From NCBI RefSeq assembly GCF_030867095.1, contig NC_081828.1, positions 217,217,978 through 217,281,977 on the forward strand: a DNA stretch of 64,000 bases, read 5' to 3'. Below the pieces are notes generated by a model that did not search any database, was not told the DNA's origin, and worked only from the letters and a program-made list of their open reading frames with translations. The translations under genes and the position numbers were made by a program. This document shows, piece after piece, positions 48,751 to 60,761 of the stretch; position 1 is the stretch's first letter; the number at the start of each line of letters is the position of its first letter. This DNA comes from Alligator mississippiensis (Eukaryota; Chordata; Crocodylia; Alligatoridae).

Positions 48751-48860
48751 GAGGTTCAGCAATATGCAATCAGGGAGTACAGCAAGATGGGATTATTTTC
48801 CAAGTTAGGAGATAATCCAACCAGCACTTCCTAATGCTTTCTTCTTCACCAAGCGGCTCC
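48751..48860 (+). repeat. local duplicate, copy 2
   Basis: Counterpart of 43921-44050, about 20 bases shorter because of a gap after AAGTTAGGA. CR1 3' ends of the same subfamily lie between the two copies (44288 and 47215), so unequal exchange is possible. Confidence 0.8.
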
Positions 48861-50164
48861 ACTGATGAAGGGTAAGGAGAGGGGTGAAGCTGAAATGGTT
48901 AGCATAGTCAATGCAGCAGTGTTTGTGCCCCTCTCTGCTTTGCCAGCGTTGCCCAGTGCATAAGATGAAGGCAAAATTTTATGCCTGAGCTCCATAGGAA
49001 GTGTCCCCCACCCTCGGGCGTGTTTACTTTGGTGAGACTCAGAGCTAGAATTACCAGAGCAAAAATTCTCTGCCTAGCTGTTTCGGTGTTATGAAGAGCT
49101 CATTGTTTGCTGGCCTGATTAACAGGCAACTGCCAATCATCACCTGCACGCTGGGACCCTGCTCGGTAGAGCTCCAGGCTGCCTGCCCAGGCTCACTGGT
49201 CCCCGCAGGCCCCTCTGCTTGGGGGAAGGGTCTGGCTGGGTGGTCCGGCTGCAAGATCAAAGCCCCTTTCCTATAGGAACGCGGTGCAGTTTCTCCCACT
49301 GAAGTTGCTGGCTAACTATTTTGAAGTCCTGTGCAAAGGCATCTTGGTTATTGTCAAAGTAATCAGGGAAAAGTGTGCGCCTTTTTTCTTCACAATGACA
49401 GCAAAGGAGAGAGCCCTGACCTCAGCGTAGGAGCCTAATCCACAAACCACAGCGCTGCTGCCAACCGCACTCCCTGCTTCCCACCCTTTCCCCCTTCCAG
49501 CCTCTGGATAACGTCAGCGTTTATCCGCGTCGATGCACAGCTTCCCACCCCACCCTGTCGGCCAGCTCCTCTTCCACTCCCTTTCATCTGTGAATACCAG
49601 GAAAACCATACATGGGAAGAGCAAGAACTTCCCCTTCATTTCCTATTTGTTTTATTGCTTAGGCTCAAATGCATATAAGCATATTTGTTTTTAAAATTGT
49701 TATCCTAACTGGTCTAATATCACATTTCCCAAGAGCATCACCACGAGGCACAGACTCTCCTCTTCAACCTCTGCAGCAGGGTTAGCAGCATGGGCGAAGT
49801 AGGCACGGAGATCCTGCTTTGGACAGGAAGGCACAGTATCCCGAAAGGATGAATGTCTCCAGGCACTTCTCAGCATGCTTCTCACCATCCATTTGGCACT
49901 GGGGCAAATCTCAGGGTTCGAACTAAGCCATGGTCCCTCCCGTTCCCTTTCGGCAGCTGGATCAGGGCTGGCTTATGCCCTCTCCCTTGCCTCCAAGGCC
50001 AGGCTGGGGCTGGACCAAGCTCCCTTCCATGTGTGGCCGGATTGGGACCAGGCTGCACCCCCCATGTGAGTCCAGATGGGGCCCACTGCGCATGCCCCGA
50101 GCAAGTCCACCAGCAAGCTCTCTCCTGCAGATAGACCGGGCAGTGCCCATCCAGCCTGCTGGCC

Positions 50165-50305
50165 AACAAAAGTTGAGCACCATTGGGTTAGACAACAGAT
50201 TTGTCTGGGATGGTTTGTATAGGGATAACCTGCCTCAGACAGGAGGTTGGACTAGATGCCTTCTGGAGCCCCCTTCCACTCCTACTTTTCCAAGATTTCT
50301 ACTAT
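50165..50305 (+). mobile_element. CR1 3' end fragment
   Basis: GGTTAGACAACAGATTTGTC, GGAGGTTGGACTAGATGCCT, then CCCCTTCCACTCCTACTTTT, a typical CR1 tail. It lies immediately left of a hAT-like copy. Confidence 0.65.
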
Positions 50306-50315
50306 AGCACTAGGG

Positions 50316-51729
50316 CGCTGGTTCCCCACCTTTTTAGACTGAAGGCACCCCTTGTTAGACTCCAGGCACCCCTAGGAAAAAGCCAGCTCTCAGTTGTCAC
50401 TTGTTTTTCAACTAGAAAGTAAAACTAGAGCAATTCTTCTGTTGCAAACAACTTGAAAAGCCCACAACAAGGCAGAACGTCTTTAACACTCTGGATTCCT
50501 GTTTGAACTCTAGGTTTCTTTTGTGAATCACCCATCACTGGGGAGAGACTGTGGGACAGAGCTAAAGGACTACGATAAAGCGAAAGGGCTACATCCCTTT
50601 ACGATTCGGAGTGTCTAAGCCAGAAGGGGTGAGAAGAGAGCCTGCAAGACTTCAACGAGGGCTTCCTGTGCTGGCCTAACCAGGTAGGGTCAGGTTGCCA
50701 GCAAAGGGGAAGGGCCCAGCGACATAAAAGCTGGTTACAGGTTGCCAGCAGGGAGAGAGGAAAGGCCGGACAGCTGAACGAGGATGGACTACCCCCGAAA
50801 GGGAGAGGGGAGAACCCCAGCAGCAGCGAGGAATGGATTTGAAGATGCAGGGATCTCAGCAGCAGAGTTGGGTTGGGTTTTTTTCTCTTCTTTGCTACCT
50901 TTTTGGGCCTGGGGGTAAAGCTTTATGTTCGGGACTTGGTTGACAACCCAGAGGGGAAGGACAGTTCATTAAAAATCTCTGTTGATAACAACTGAGGGAA
51001 CGAGGGCGACTATATGGGGAGCTGGGATGGCCACGTGGCAGAGTACCGAGATGTGGCACTGCAGTAATAGACCCTAAGGGGGCTGGGAGTACTTGCTTTG
51101 AGGCCTGGGATCCACCCGAGCAGCAAAGATGGGGCTCCTGCAGGCTGGGCCATGGGTTAATCCATCAGCCAGCAGAGCTGGAGGCTCTGGGTTTGAGACC
51201 CAGTGTGACAGAACTAGGACAGTCATCTAGCGCAAGGAGAGACCTTATGATCAGAAGGGCTGAGGCCTCAGAAGAGGGGCTTCAACTTGACCATTTGATT
51301 GGGGGGGGGCAGCAGACCTGACCCTGGATCCGTGTCCCAGCAGCACCTTGTAATAGTGCTAGCATTACATGGTGAATTTAGGGTCAGGAAGGAATTCTAC
51401 CCCATGGTCAGACTGGTATGGACTAGGGGCATTTTTGCCACCCTCTGCCTGGGACCTCTTGAGCATGTACTGACAACGTTTTGCAGAACCAAGATGTTGG
51501 CTGCCATGCTCCCCCTGCTTTACCCCTGGCAGGTGAGGCTGTTAGGTCTGTGTTTTGTCAGGGTTGACAACAGTCTTATGTAGAGTTTAAATTACAGTTT
51601 GTCTGGGCTGGCTTGGATAGGGCTGGTCTTGGCTCAGGCAGGGGGCTGGGGCTTCCAGCCCTACTTCCCTGTGACTCCATAGCACCCTTGAAAAGATCTC
51701 AAAGCAACCTGGTTGCAAACAGCTGCACT
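50316..51729. mobile_element. hAT-like element (family B) split by about 1.1 kb of inserted DNA
   Basis: 50316-50535 (CGCTGGTTCCCCACCTTTTT ... CTTTTGTGAATCAC) matches the left part of the 13647 copy. 51681-51729 (AGCACCCTTGAAAAGATCTC ... GCTGCACT) matches its right end. In 13647 these halves are adjacent, so everything between arrived later. Confidence 0.72.
50536..51680 (+). mobile_element. inserted segment ending in a CR1-like 3' tail
   Basis: The right 300-400 bases contain GGGTCAGGAAGGAATTCTAC and end GGGGCTTCCAGCCCTACTTC CCTGTGACTCCAT, a CR1-like tail. The left 700 bases (GGGACAGAGCTAAAGGACTA ... CATAAAAGCTGG ... TTCATTAAAAATCTCTG) have no reading frame recognised. They may be a different repeat, possibly LTR-like, but this was not established. 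Confidence 0.5.
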
Positions 51730-52065
51730 AAAATGAAGAGGGTGCAGCTTTGGTATTCACACAAACCCTTAGCTAGGGGAGCTGTGTCCACCACCATGCC
51801 ATTTAGCACTAAACAGGATTAGACACAACAGTGGCAATGCCTGCAGCCCATCTCCACTAGTAACTCCCCAGTGAACTGGTGCTAGCCCAGCCCTGGGAAA
51901 GGGGATAGCAAAGTGTCTGTGTAAACACAGGTAAGACAGGATGCTAAAGAAGGGACTGGTTTTGCTGTACAGATCACAAATCTATTTTAGCACAATTCAG
52001 GGAGTGAAGGTGGCACATGATGAGGGCTAGGGGGCAGGGTTCAGCCCATGGGTGCTATATAGTTG

Positions 52066-52580
52066 TTATTACTATTATTATTAAATATTTGTCTTACAGT
52101 GTAAGCTCCCAGCAAAGACTGGAGTCTCTGCACATGCTCCTAGCGAGACCCAGCCCCTGCCCTGAAAAGTTTATCATATTTTCCAACATATGAGCCACAA
52201 TTCTGTGCAAGACATGCCCCAAAAAGGATAAAAACAGCTGGTGGATTAAAAATCAAAACCATTAGGCTTGATAAACTTATTGAAATTGCTGTGAAGATGA
52301 CCTAAGTTTTAAGTTACGTACATAACTTTAGTGAAAAACTACAAAATCCCAACCTTTATTTAGAACCTCCTTTTGGGGGTGGGGGGAAATATGCATCTTA
52401 TAAACCAGAACAAGCAAAGGGAGTACTAAATATTCCCATTTTACAGATAGGAAACTGAGGCTTGGAAGTCTTAAGTGTTCAGAAGCATTCAAAAAAAAAA
52501 AAAATAAAAAATCACAGAGAGGCAGTGGCAGGGCCAGGAAATAAGCCCAGCTCTCCAAATCGAACCACTCATCCACACTT
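52066..52580 (+). mobile_element. ancient MIR/L2-like remnants with an inserted A-run
   Basis: ATTCCCATTTTACAGATAGG and AAACTGAGGCTTGGAAG (52433-52468) closely match the MIR core. After an A-rich run (52489-52510) the right part continues CACAGAGAGGCAGTGGCAGG then GCCAGGAAATAAGCCCAGCT. The left part (ATTATTACTATTATTATTAA ... CCCTGCCCTGAAAAG) resembles another old amniote LINE/SINE tail. Confidence 0.6.
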
Positions 52581-52716
52581 CAGACAAGAGTCATACAAAG
52601 TATTAGGGGTTTAGGTTGTAGCCGTGTTGGTCTAAGGACATTGGCAGACAAGGTTTCTTGGGTGAATTTGATATCTTTTATTAGACCAACCCAAATGGTT
52701 GGAGAATAGTTATTAA

Positions 52717-52748
52717 GCAAGCTTTCGGGTTCAAAAACCCTTCGTCAG
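52717..52748 (-). ncRNA. hammerhead-ribozyme-like core, left arm
   Basis: Exact reverse complement of the 52796-52827 motif, so the same core occurs on the minus strand. On this strand the element's own 3' end follows, making this the sense-orientation copy. Confidence 0.5.
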
Positions 52749-52795
52749 GCTAAGGACACTGCAGCAGTTGCTGCATGCTCTGCAGTGTCCTTAGC

Positions 52796-52827
52796 CTGAC
52801 GAAGGGTTTTTGAACCCGAAAGCTTGC
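52796..52827 (+). ncRNA. hammerhead-ribozyme-like core, right arm
   Basis: In order: CTGACGA (52796-52802, fits CUGANGA), a stem AGGGTT-TTTG-AACCC, GAAA (52818-52821), then a tiny stem III (A-GC-TT-GC-T) followed by T as the cleavage-site base. This is the minimal hammerhead layout reported for Penelope-like elements. Stem I was not convincingly paired by eye, so activity is unknown. Confidence 0.5.
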
Positions 52828-53979
52828 TTAATAACTATTCTCCAACCATTTGGGTTGGTCTAATAAAAGATATCAAATTCACCCAAGAAACCTTGTCTGC
52901 CCATACAAAGTATTATGTACTTTTGAAGTAACATAGGTGCTTATGTGTTTGGCAGGAGGAGAGAGGAGCTAATCCTAGCGAACCGACCCCATTACACAAT
53001 GCACAGCGACACCACACAACAGTTGTGGTACTTTAGGGGTGAGGGAAGTAATTTCCACTCTGGTATCTGTGGGCCAGGCTCATTTGAGTTCCAGTTATGT
53101 ACTTGCCCCACCTATTACAAAGCTCTGTTTTCACACACACTCACCGGCCAGTCTCCTTAAGCGACGGCTGTTTTGGTTAGCCCGATTCAAATCCATCCAG
53201 CCATTTAAGCCCAGTGCGAAAAAGTGCTGTCCCTGCTAGGAAGCATTTTGTATAGAAAGAAAAAGAGATCGACTTAAATGCAAATGAGCAAAGCTACTTC
53301 TCCTTGAGCCAGCGATTCCATTAAAAACCAGTGTGATGCTTTTCCCGCCGCCTGCATCTCAGAGACAAGTACCAAGACTTCAGGGGTAGTATGTGCCAAT
53401 ACTGTTTAGCATCTAAAAAACAGTACGCTGATATTCATTTTGGAGGCTGGTTCTGCAATTCTGTACTAAACTGACACTCAGTTTCTGAACAGATGAGAAA
53501 ACTCATCCCCAAATACGACGAAGGATGTGTTGTTTTGATGGAGCCACACATTTTCAATGGCTGTATTTGCAAATAGGTTACTGAGCACGTTTACAGAACA
53601 GCTGTGCAAAAGGAAGACTGGAGACAAGGAAAAACAAGAAAACCCAGCATGTCTCCAAGCTATCTGCCCGTTAATGGAAGCAGAAGCCGAAGAGTTGTCC
53701 AAAGTAGGTCCTGAACCTACGTCTCGAGTCATGGGAGATCACCGAAAGGACAGGTAAAAGCATCAAGGCAAACTTGCTAATTTAGACAATTTAGAAAAGC
53801 CAAATGTTAAACAGTAAATTGGTCTCAGCTTCTCATACTTTGCTGCTATTGCTCCACTATAACAAGGCTTGGCAGAATTCAATGTTTTGATTTTTAGCCA
53901 TTGAAATAATAATGTTTATTTTTAAGCATTTGTTTCCATTTTATCGACTGAAATTTTCAGGGTTGTGCAGAATTAGGGG

Positions 53980-54465
53980 TGTTTCGGGATTTTTAATCGA
54001 TTTAATGCATACACGCGCACACACACGGCAGCCATTGCAGGAGCTGGGGGCTGTGCCAGTAAGGCTGTGCCAGGAGTGGGGGGTTGGAGGGAGAGGGCTT
54101 GTAGCACCCAACAGCCCAGTGCCGTCGGCCCCTCACTCTGCCCAGGTCCCAACAAGGGCACGGGCCAAACTCCCACAGAGCCCGGCCTCCGCAGGAGTTC
54201 GGCCCCTGCCCTGATCAGGCAAGGGCTGAGCTGGGCCAGTCTGCATGGGAGTTTGGACCCTGCCCCAACTGGGACTGGGGCAGAACAAGCAGCTGGCAGC
54301 ACTGGGCTCCCCGCTGCTACCAGCCCTGCCCCTCCAATGCCCTCTCCCAGCACAGCCTTAGTACAAGCCTCAGCTCCTGTAGCAGCCGCTGTGTGCATGC
54401 ATGCCTGCGTGCAAGCGCATTTCTTTTATCAACATTTACATGATTACCGACTGAAACAAATTTCC
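53980..54465. repeat. large imperfect foldback element, arms about 200 bp
   Basis: Left arm (GGCAGCCATTGCAGGAGCTG, ..., AACAGCCCAGTGCCG, ..., CCAAACTCCCACAGAGCC) pairs with the right arm (CATGGGAGTTTGG, ..., GGCAGCACTGGGCTCC, ..., AGCTCCTGTAGCAGCCGCTG). The axis is near 54210. The outer AT-rich parts (TTTAATCGATTTAATGCA and TTTACATGATTACC) also pair loosely. Open frames inside are noncoding by-products. Confidence 0.7.
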
Positions 54466-56468
54466 GTCGGTTTGTGGGTGTCAGGTGAAATCACTGTATA
54501 TCAGTGTCTATCGATAAAATTGAATCGTGCCAAATCTTAGCTATAACCTGCAGGAACACTGCCTTTATTGATCTGCTGTTGCCTGGATGCAGCCTGAGAA
54601 TAGGTGTTGGCTCCGGGCTAGATGCTCCGATCCAGTCAAGGGAACCAGCTCAACGCAGCAGGCCGCTTTCTCTGTCGTGAACAGACAAGAACTGTGGTTA
54701 GCTGTTGTGTGCGAATTAGGACCGAGGGAGAAGATACACATGGCCAATATACAAACCGGGACAATTTCATGCCTAGGGGAACTTAGCATGAAGATATACC
54801 ATTTGCCAGCAGCAAGAGTAGCTCTTTATGCCTTCTGTTTTGTCTGCAAGCTAAGACATGCTGGGACAAGAGCTGAATTCGTGGGCCAAAGAGAGCAGTG
54901 GTTTTGCTCCTCAGCCACAGACAAACCCATGTGCAAAAGAGCAGTCAAATGCATTTACACCCACCCACATGCCGGATTCAGGTACCTATCAATCTGTAAA
55001 CACAGAAGGGTAAGCACACCACAACGGGAGGTTAGATCCTGGTACCGAGTGCTGCCAGAAGGCAGACCTGTTGCCAAATGACCTCCTATACATACTCAGC
55101 TGCACAGTGAAGGCAAAATGGCTTTGTTCTGCTGCCCACAGTAATGGTGGAACTGGTCCCATACAGGAAAGGGTGCTGGGGCTGGAGCACGTCAGGGGCG
55201 TGGGCCAACTCTTCAGCAGTTGTCACTAGTACAAAGACTGGCCCAGGCAAATGAAATCAGAAGGGGTGCCGATCAGGGCAGGAGGAAAACAGCGGCTCTT
55301 TGAAAAAGCATTACTTTTTCATTACTGCAGTATCAAGGAGCCAGAGCTATGGCCCACAGATGCCTAGCCCGCACTGCAGCAACAGCATGCTTAATCACCT
55401 TTATGGCCTGCAGCTGCTGTATTTTCTCGGTTGTGTCTGCTGAGCAGCGTTATAGGTTGATTTGCAGACACTGCTGTTAGCTACTGTCACATCAGCCAGT
55501 AGCATTATTAACCAGGACACGCTGCTATCAAAAGAGGACTGTCAGAGCTGCTGCTCTACGGTAACTTTGGGATGCTATTCCCGCTCTGCAGATCTTCAAA
55601 CCCCATAGCACACCAGAGGGAAAGTCGCTCTCCCAGCAGACTCAGCTGAGCACTGCCTAGGACTTGTCTTTCATCAGTTTGAAAAAAGGCAACGAGATTA
55701 CACAAGCAAGGCCTTCCCAAAGTGGGCTTTTCTTCCCAGCACCTAATGTGAAAGCGGAGGGCTGAACAGTAACCACGTCAAGGCTGATTCACCAAGAGAG
55801 CCACGAACAATTATGTAAAAGGTAGTACAGGCAAGGGGGTATTCTTTCTTCCAGGGAAATCTGGAAGGGAAACCTTTTCTAGGCCAAACTTAGACCCCAA
55901 AAAGGCAGTTTTTAAAAGATTTCATTAACTACATTTGTGAAGCTTACTCTTGAAAAAGAAACCATTTCAGCAGCAGAGCCATCCTGGAGTTTCTTTCAGG
56001 GTCTTGGATGGTGCACCCTGGCTACCCAGGACAGTAAAATCCTTAGACATACCTGCTCATGCTTCATCCTCCTGCCTTATTCTTTCTAAAAGGCAATGGG
56101 CAGAGGCCTACACCACTTCAGTTTCCTGCGGCAAAGCCAGAGAAATCCAGGATGCATCGAGTTCAGTGCGAGACATCAAGTACAAGTGAACTACAGTGGA
56201 ACTGGCTACCCTCAAAACGCTAAGAGATGCAATGATTCGGAGTTTGAGCAAGTTACCAATGGCAGGTACGCAGCGTTCAGAGGGAAGGGAGACCTTACCG
56301 AGTTCATGGTGTCCTTGTAAATAGGGTTATTCTGGCGAGCTCCACAGAAGGGCCTTTGATTATCCAGGCATTTGGACTCCCCTTGGAGGGACGAAGACTA
56401 ACTGCCATGTCAAACCTGGGAGGGCTGGGGTGTAATCTGGTGCTGTTTAAAGGAACATGACTTTATTT

Positions 56469-56759
56469 CAGTGATCCTCACAGATGCTGCAGCACCCCAG
56501 GTGCAATGAGATCCTTTTCAGGGTGCCGTGGGGTGTCATGCAATGTTAGGTGTGCAAACACCTACAAGATTCAGAAGATGAACCCAGAGATTTCCAATAG
56601 GGATGCGGTGTCAAAGCCATCCTGACCTGCTGTGGGCTGGTTGAATTCTCTGCACCCCCAAAACTGCTGTTATTTCTCCTTAGTCAGAAAAGGAGTGGAA
56701 GCAAAGAGCTGACACTTGTTGGGGGGGATCCCCAAGTCTCAAAGCGTTGAGAACCACTG
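56469..56759. mobile_element. short hAT-like element (family B), best preserved copy
   Basis: CAGTGATCCTCACAGATGCT at the left and GCGTTGAGAACCACTG at the right. The flanks CTTTATTT (56461-56468) and CTTTAATT (56760-56767) form an 8-bp duplication with one mismatch. At 291 bp it sets the family's approximate full length. Confidence 0.85.
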
Positions 56760-59700
56760 CTTTAATTATCGGCTTGAGCCATGAGAACTAAAAGGCTTGT
56801 TAAGAGGGAAGGGGAAGGAAAAGAGATTTAGAAACCCCAGCTCTGAACAATAGATTGCTAGGGCTCCAGTGAGGACATCCCAGAATGCACAGCTTCTTCA
56901 GAAAGCTGGGACCCTGCCTGGGGAAGTACCAGCCGAAAGCCACATTCATCCCACAGCTCCCGCGGGGCTGGCTTCATTCTCAAAACAGGAGTTTGCTGGT
57001 AACGGCAACGTCGCAGCAAAACCAGCTGGCAACATTTTGCATGTAGCCCACTTTTTTCCCCCCGGGGGCCTGTTTCAAAAGCCCCTCTTTTTCTGAGTTA
57101 TAGGGGGGGGAGCTGTTAGCAAACATATATGGAAGAGCTAAACCAGGTTGAAAGGGGTTTATCTGCAAATTCAATTTGCCTTTTTCTGCTTGTATCACCG
57201 CACGCAGGCAGCACAGATAAGGGTGTGCCAGCATTTGTTTTGAACTACGGATCTGAGAGAGGCTGAAACTTGGCACTAACCAGCTCAGCCAGGGAGTTGC
57301 TCTTTTGTGGTTAGCTTGCTCTCCTCCTCCTTGCTTTGGCATCCAGTTTGTTTGAAAAGAAAAACAATCCTGTCTTTCCCTTTCATGCAGATGCGCTGAA
57401 AGATGCCAAACCAGGTTTTCTCAAGTTAATGAAACCACAGTGGAGTTTTTCCCCCCCCACTTAAGGAAGCGTGCTCCAAAGGGTGATGTTACCAAGCAAG
57501 AAGTTAGCAACTGATTAAGGACAAAGCTTACAGCATACTACCAAACGCTGTGCTTTGAAGTGCTTGATGCAGAACTACCCAGGGGTTTGTCCACACTCCT
57601 TTTCCAGGAAAGCCAAGTAGGACTTAACCCTTCCTTAGCATCTCAGTGATTGACACTGTCCCAAAAACCACTGAAAACAGTGGTCTCTATGCTGGTGCTA
57701 GCATGGGGTCAGCTGAAATTACTATTCTGGTGGCAAACCTTCCTGGTAAGAGCCCTTAATATCAAGGATGGCTCCAAAACAGATGACTGGGTTGGAGGAA
57801 GTGGTGGGGGGGAATTCAGGCAGTGAAAAAACCCTGTTCTGGGTTTAATCTGTAGATGAACCTAATAAGAGCTGAGGGACTGCTGGGATCAGGAGGGGAC
57901 AGAGAACAACAGGAAGAGCACCACTCCCTACAGCTGTCGGACTTCTACTGCTGCCCCAGAAGAAAAAAAGTCTTCATCTGGGATTTTCTCCGGGGGATCT
58001 TCATAGAGAGGAGACCATGTGCTAGCTCACACTCCTCAAAGTTTCCCAAAACCTGTGCGCTTGCAGGAAGTCCACTTTATGTCATCAGAAAACAAGAAGT
58101 GGGCAAGGCGGAAAGTGTCCATGGCAGAAGGGGCACCCTTGAGTGTAACCCAAAAAACCAGCATCCCAGAGATGAAGCAACAACAGCCAGATGTAGCAGA
58201 AACAGAGGCCACAGCATTGCCTCTGCTGTCAGGATTTCTACATTCTCCCAAAAGAGTATTCACCTTTGCCTCGGAGGCCTGCGGATGCTGGACCTGGCCT
58301 GGGAAGTTGAGGAAGCCCTCCGACATGTAGGTTGAGAGCTCTGCAATCTGAGGTCTTCTATCCTTTCATACCAGTTCCCCAAAGGAGAGACCTTCTGCCG
58401 TCGCTCATCAAGGGAAAAAGAAATGCGTCTCGTGGCTCCTGTTGCAGCTCCAGTCGTGACCTACAAGTACTGGGTTATAAACTTTCTGCTAGATTTGGGA
58501 CTCGTATAACTCTGGCTCTTCTCTTCCTGATACCCTCTGATACTCAGTCTATGAGAGGAAGGAAAGAGACTTACTTGGCTAGAAGAGCTTGATCCTTTGC
58601 TATCCTCAGCTGTAATCCCACACCTCTGTTTGACTCTCAGCCCTGTCATTCTCACCGTTCCTGCCCGAGTTATCTTTAAAGACATCTGTGGGTTTTTCTT
58701 TCTCCAGACTCCTTCTCAGCCACGGTGCATAGAGGCATTTATTTGGAGAGAGTTGGAAGAAGTAAAGCCAACCCAAAGGACCTTGTGGCTCTGTCCACTA
58801 CCTTACAAAAAGGGACAGACACCCTGCAAAGGATCTGTAATACTTTCTTTTAATCGGTAGGACGATTCAGGCTCATGCAATCCAGACAGAGATGCTGACG
58901 GGTAACGGACTGAACTTCATCCTTTTCCCTTTCCTGCTACACCCTTCCCATGCTTCAAACAGCGCTTGTCAGCAGGGCCCACGCTTCGTCTACCTGCATT
59001 TAGAACAAACACCGGCAGATTGAAAGAAATGGGCTAGTCACAGGTGGCCACTTTCCTAGCACCACTCAAGGCCAGCTACAGCTTTATTTCAAAGCTCTTT
59101 CAGCAGACAATAGTTCTATTAACGGAGAAAGGTTTCATTTGCCAGCTCCCCAGAATACTGATCAAGCAGCTGGGTCACACATCTAAAGACAAAAGAAACA
59201 GGGTCTGTTAGCAAGGCAAAAAAAAAGCTCCTTCTGGAAAGAGCCGAGCACAAAAACAAGCCCCCCAGTTCTCCTCTGCTTTCGGTGAGCAAGTCGGCTT
59301 CGCCCGCTGTAGCTGGGCTCCAGCAAAGCTGTCAGAATTTTCCTTTAAGGCAAAAAGGAAAGGAATTTTCCCTGGTTATTTTTAGTACGGCCTTGCTGCT
59401 TCTCTGGAAGAAAGACTCATGTAACCCAGCTTAGACCTCCACCCACAGCTTTTCATGTTAAACTGATGGATATCTGAGCAAGACAGGCGAATCGGTACAT
59501 ATGGAAATGAATGGGGGAAGCAGCAAGAATAGCCATGGGGCTGTTTTTATCCTGGGCTCTGAACTGATCTGAAGAGGACAACCCACAAAACCCAGCGAGT
59601 GGGTTTGTGCTGAACACAGGAGCACAAGTCTGGGTGTTCTAGCTCAACTTTAAAAAAAAACAAAAAAACAAAAAATGTAATTGCCATCTTCTCTGAAATC

Positions 59701-60761
59701 CTAGTTCACTGGAGGGAACCTAAAAGCTGTTATCATATCACAAATAGCAGAAGTCTTTTTGCAATCCACACAGAGTCCAGAATAGTTACAATATCATAAA
59801 AGTATGTCTCTGGAGATTGTTTAGGTGAATCCGAAAGTACTTGAGTGATATCCCAAAGGGAAAGAGACTTTATGAAAGATCAGTTAAGTCTGACTATCTG
59901 CCAGATTCCAATAAGTGGGAGCGATCGAACAGCATTCTCCACTTAGCAGATTGCATTTTGCTTTTCCATTCAAATATGGTACCGGGTTACGGGAGAAGAC
60001 AGTGTCTTAGATCCTATCTATGTTTGCCAATTGCTTATCACAGGCCTACCGGTATTAAAATATGATTTGATCTTACTGGAATAAGTGAAACCAAATCAAG
60101 TTGCAAAAGAACTACATCCGGCACTACAGCCTTTTGTCGGGACTCGGAGGGTTTCTTAGTCAGAAAGGGAGATGCAACTCAGAGAAACAGCTTTAGCATG
60201 AATAATGAACTCAGTTCCTAAACCAAGAATGTGTGCGCTCGGTTATGCAAAGTGGTTTTGCAGCAGTGATTTTCTATTCCTTGGAGAACTAAATTAGACT
60301 AACAAAACAAGCAGTGTGCTTGGGACACCTGGGTGGACTTTAACGTGAAGCACTGAGGAAAGGTAGTCCTTTAGCCACATTTTACAAGACAGAAACTATG
60401 TAAATGCCTTCACTAAAAACTTTCCATGCAAAGGAAAGCAGTGTTCTCCACAGGGCTTAAAAATGCCATCTGCCAGCAGATAAGCAGCTGATGAACAGAC
60501 TTCTTCTCTTACCGGGCAAGAACATGCTGGTCTTACCCTTGCCACCTCCTCCTCCTCTCTGCTATCTGTTTCATCCACCCTTGAGATTTATTACAGATCT
60601 AAGCTGTGAGCTTTCTGGACTAGGAAGTGTCCGTCTACATGTACAGATGGCACCTACCACACGCAGGCCCAGATCCTAGGTCTCAGGGTGGTACTGCATA
60701 GTATAAAATGAAGTTTATGAAAAAGACAGCCCTTACTTTTTGGCTTTGATTTTCCCCCCCA

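Larger units (their letters stand above)
52606..52901 (-). mobile_element. Penelope-like foldback element with 14-bp target duplication
   Basis: CATACAAAGTATTA flanks both sides (52592-52605 and 52902-52915). Inside are a 37-bp unpaired end (52606-52642), a 122-bp arm (52643-52764), a 15-bp loop and a perfectly complementary 122-bp arm (52780-52901). Read on the minus strand it is an inverted partial copy followed by a sense copy and the 3' end. The motifs CTGACGA, GGGTT/AACCC and GAAAGC, and the tail CCAACACGGCTACAAC, resemble turtle and crocodile Penelope-type repeats recalled from other genomes. It lies left of CCM2 exon 2 on the map's right side, in intron 1 or flank. Confidence 0.75.

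Noticed and set aside
57856..58335. 159-codon plus-strand frame
   Set aside because: No recognisable domain or homologue, and a competing frame of similar length on the same strand.
60537..60578. Possible CCM2 first exon reading DETDSREEEEVAR before a GTAAGA donor on the minus strand
   Set aside because: The apparent initiator is GTG, not ATG. The only nearby ATG is in another frame and hits TAA at the donor.
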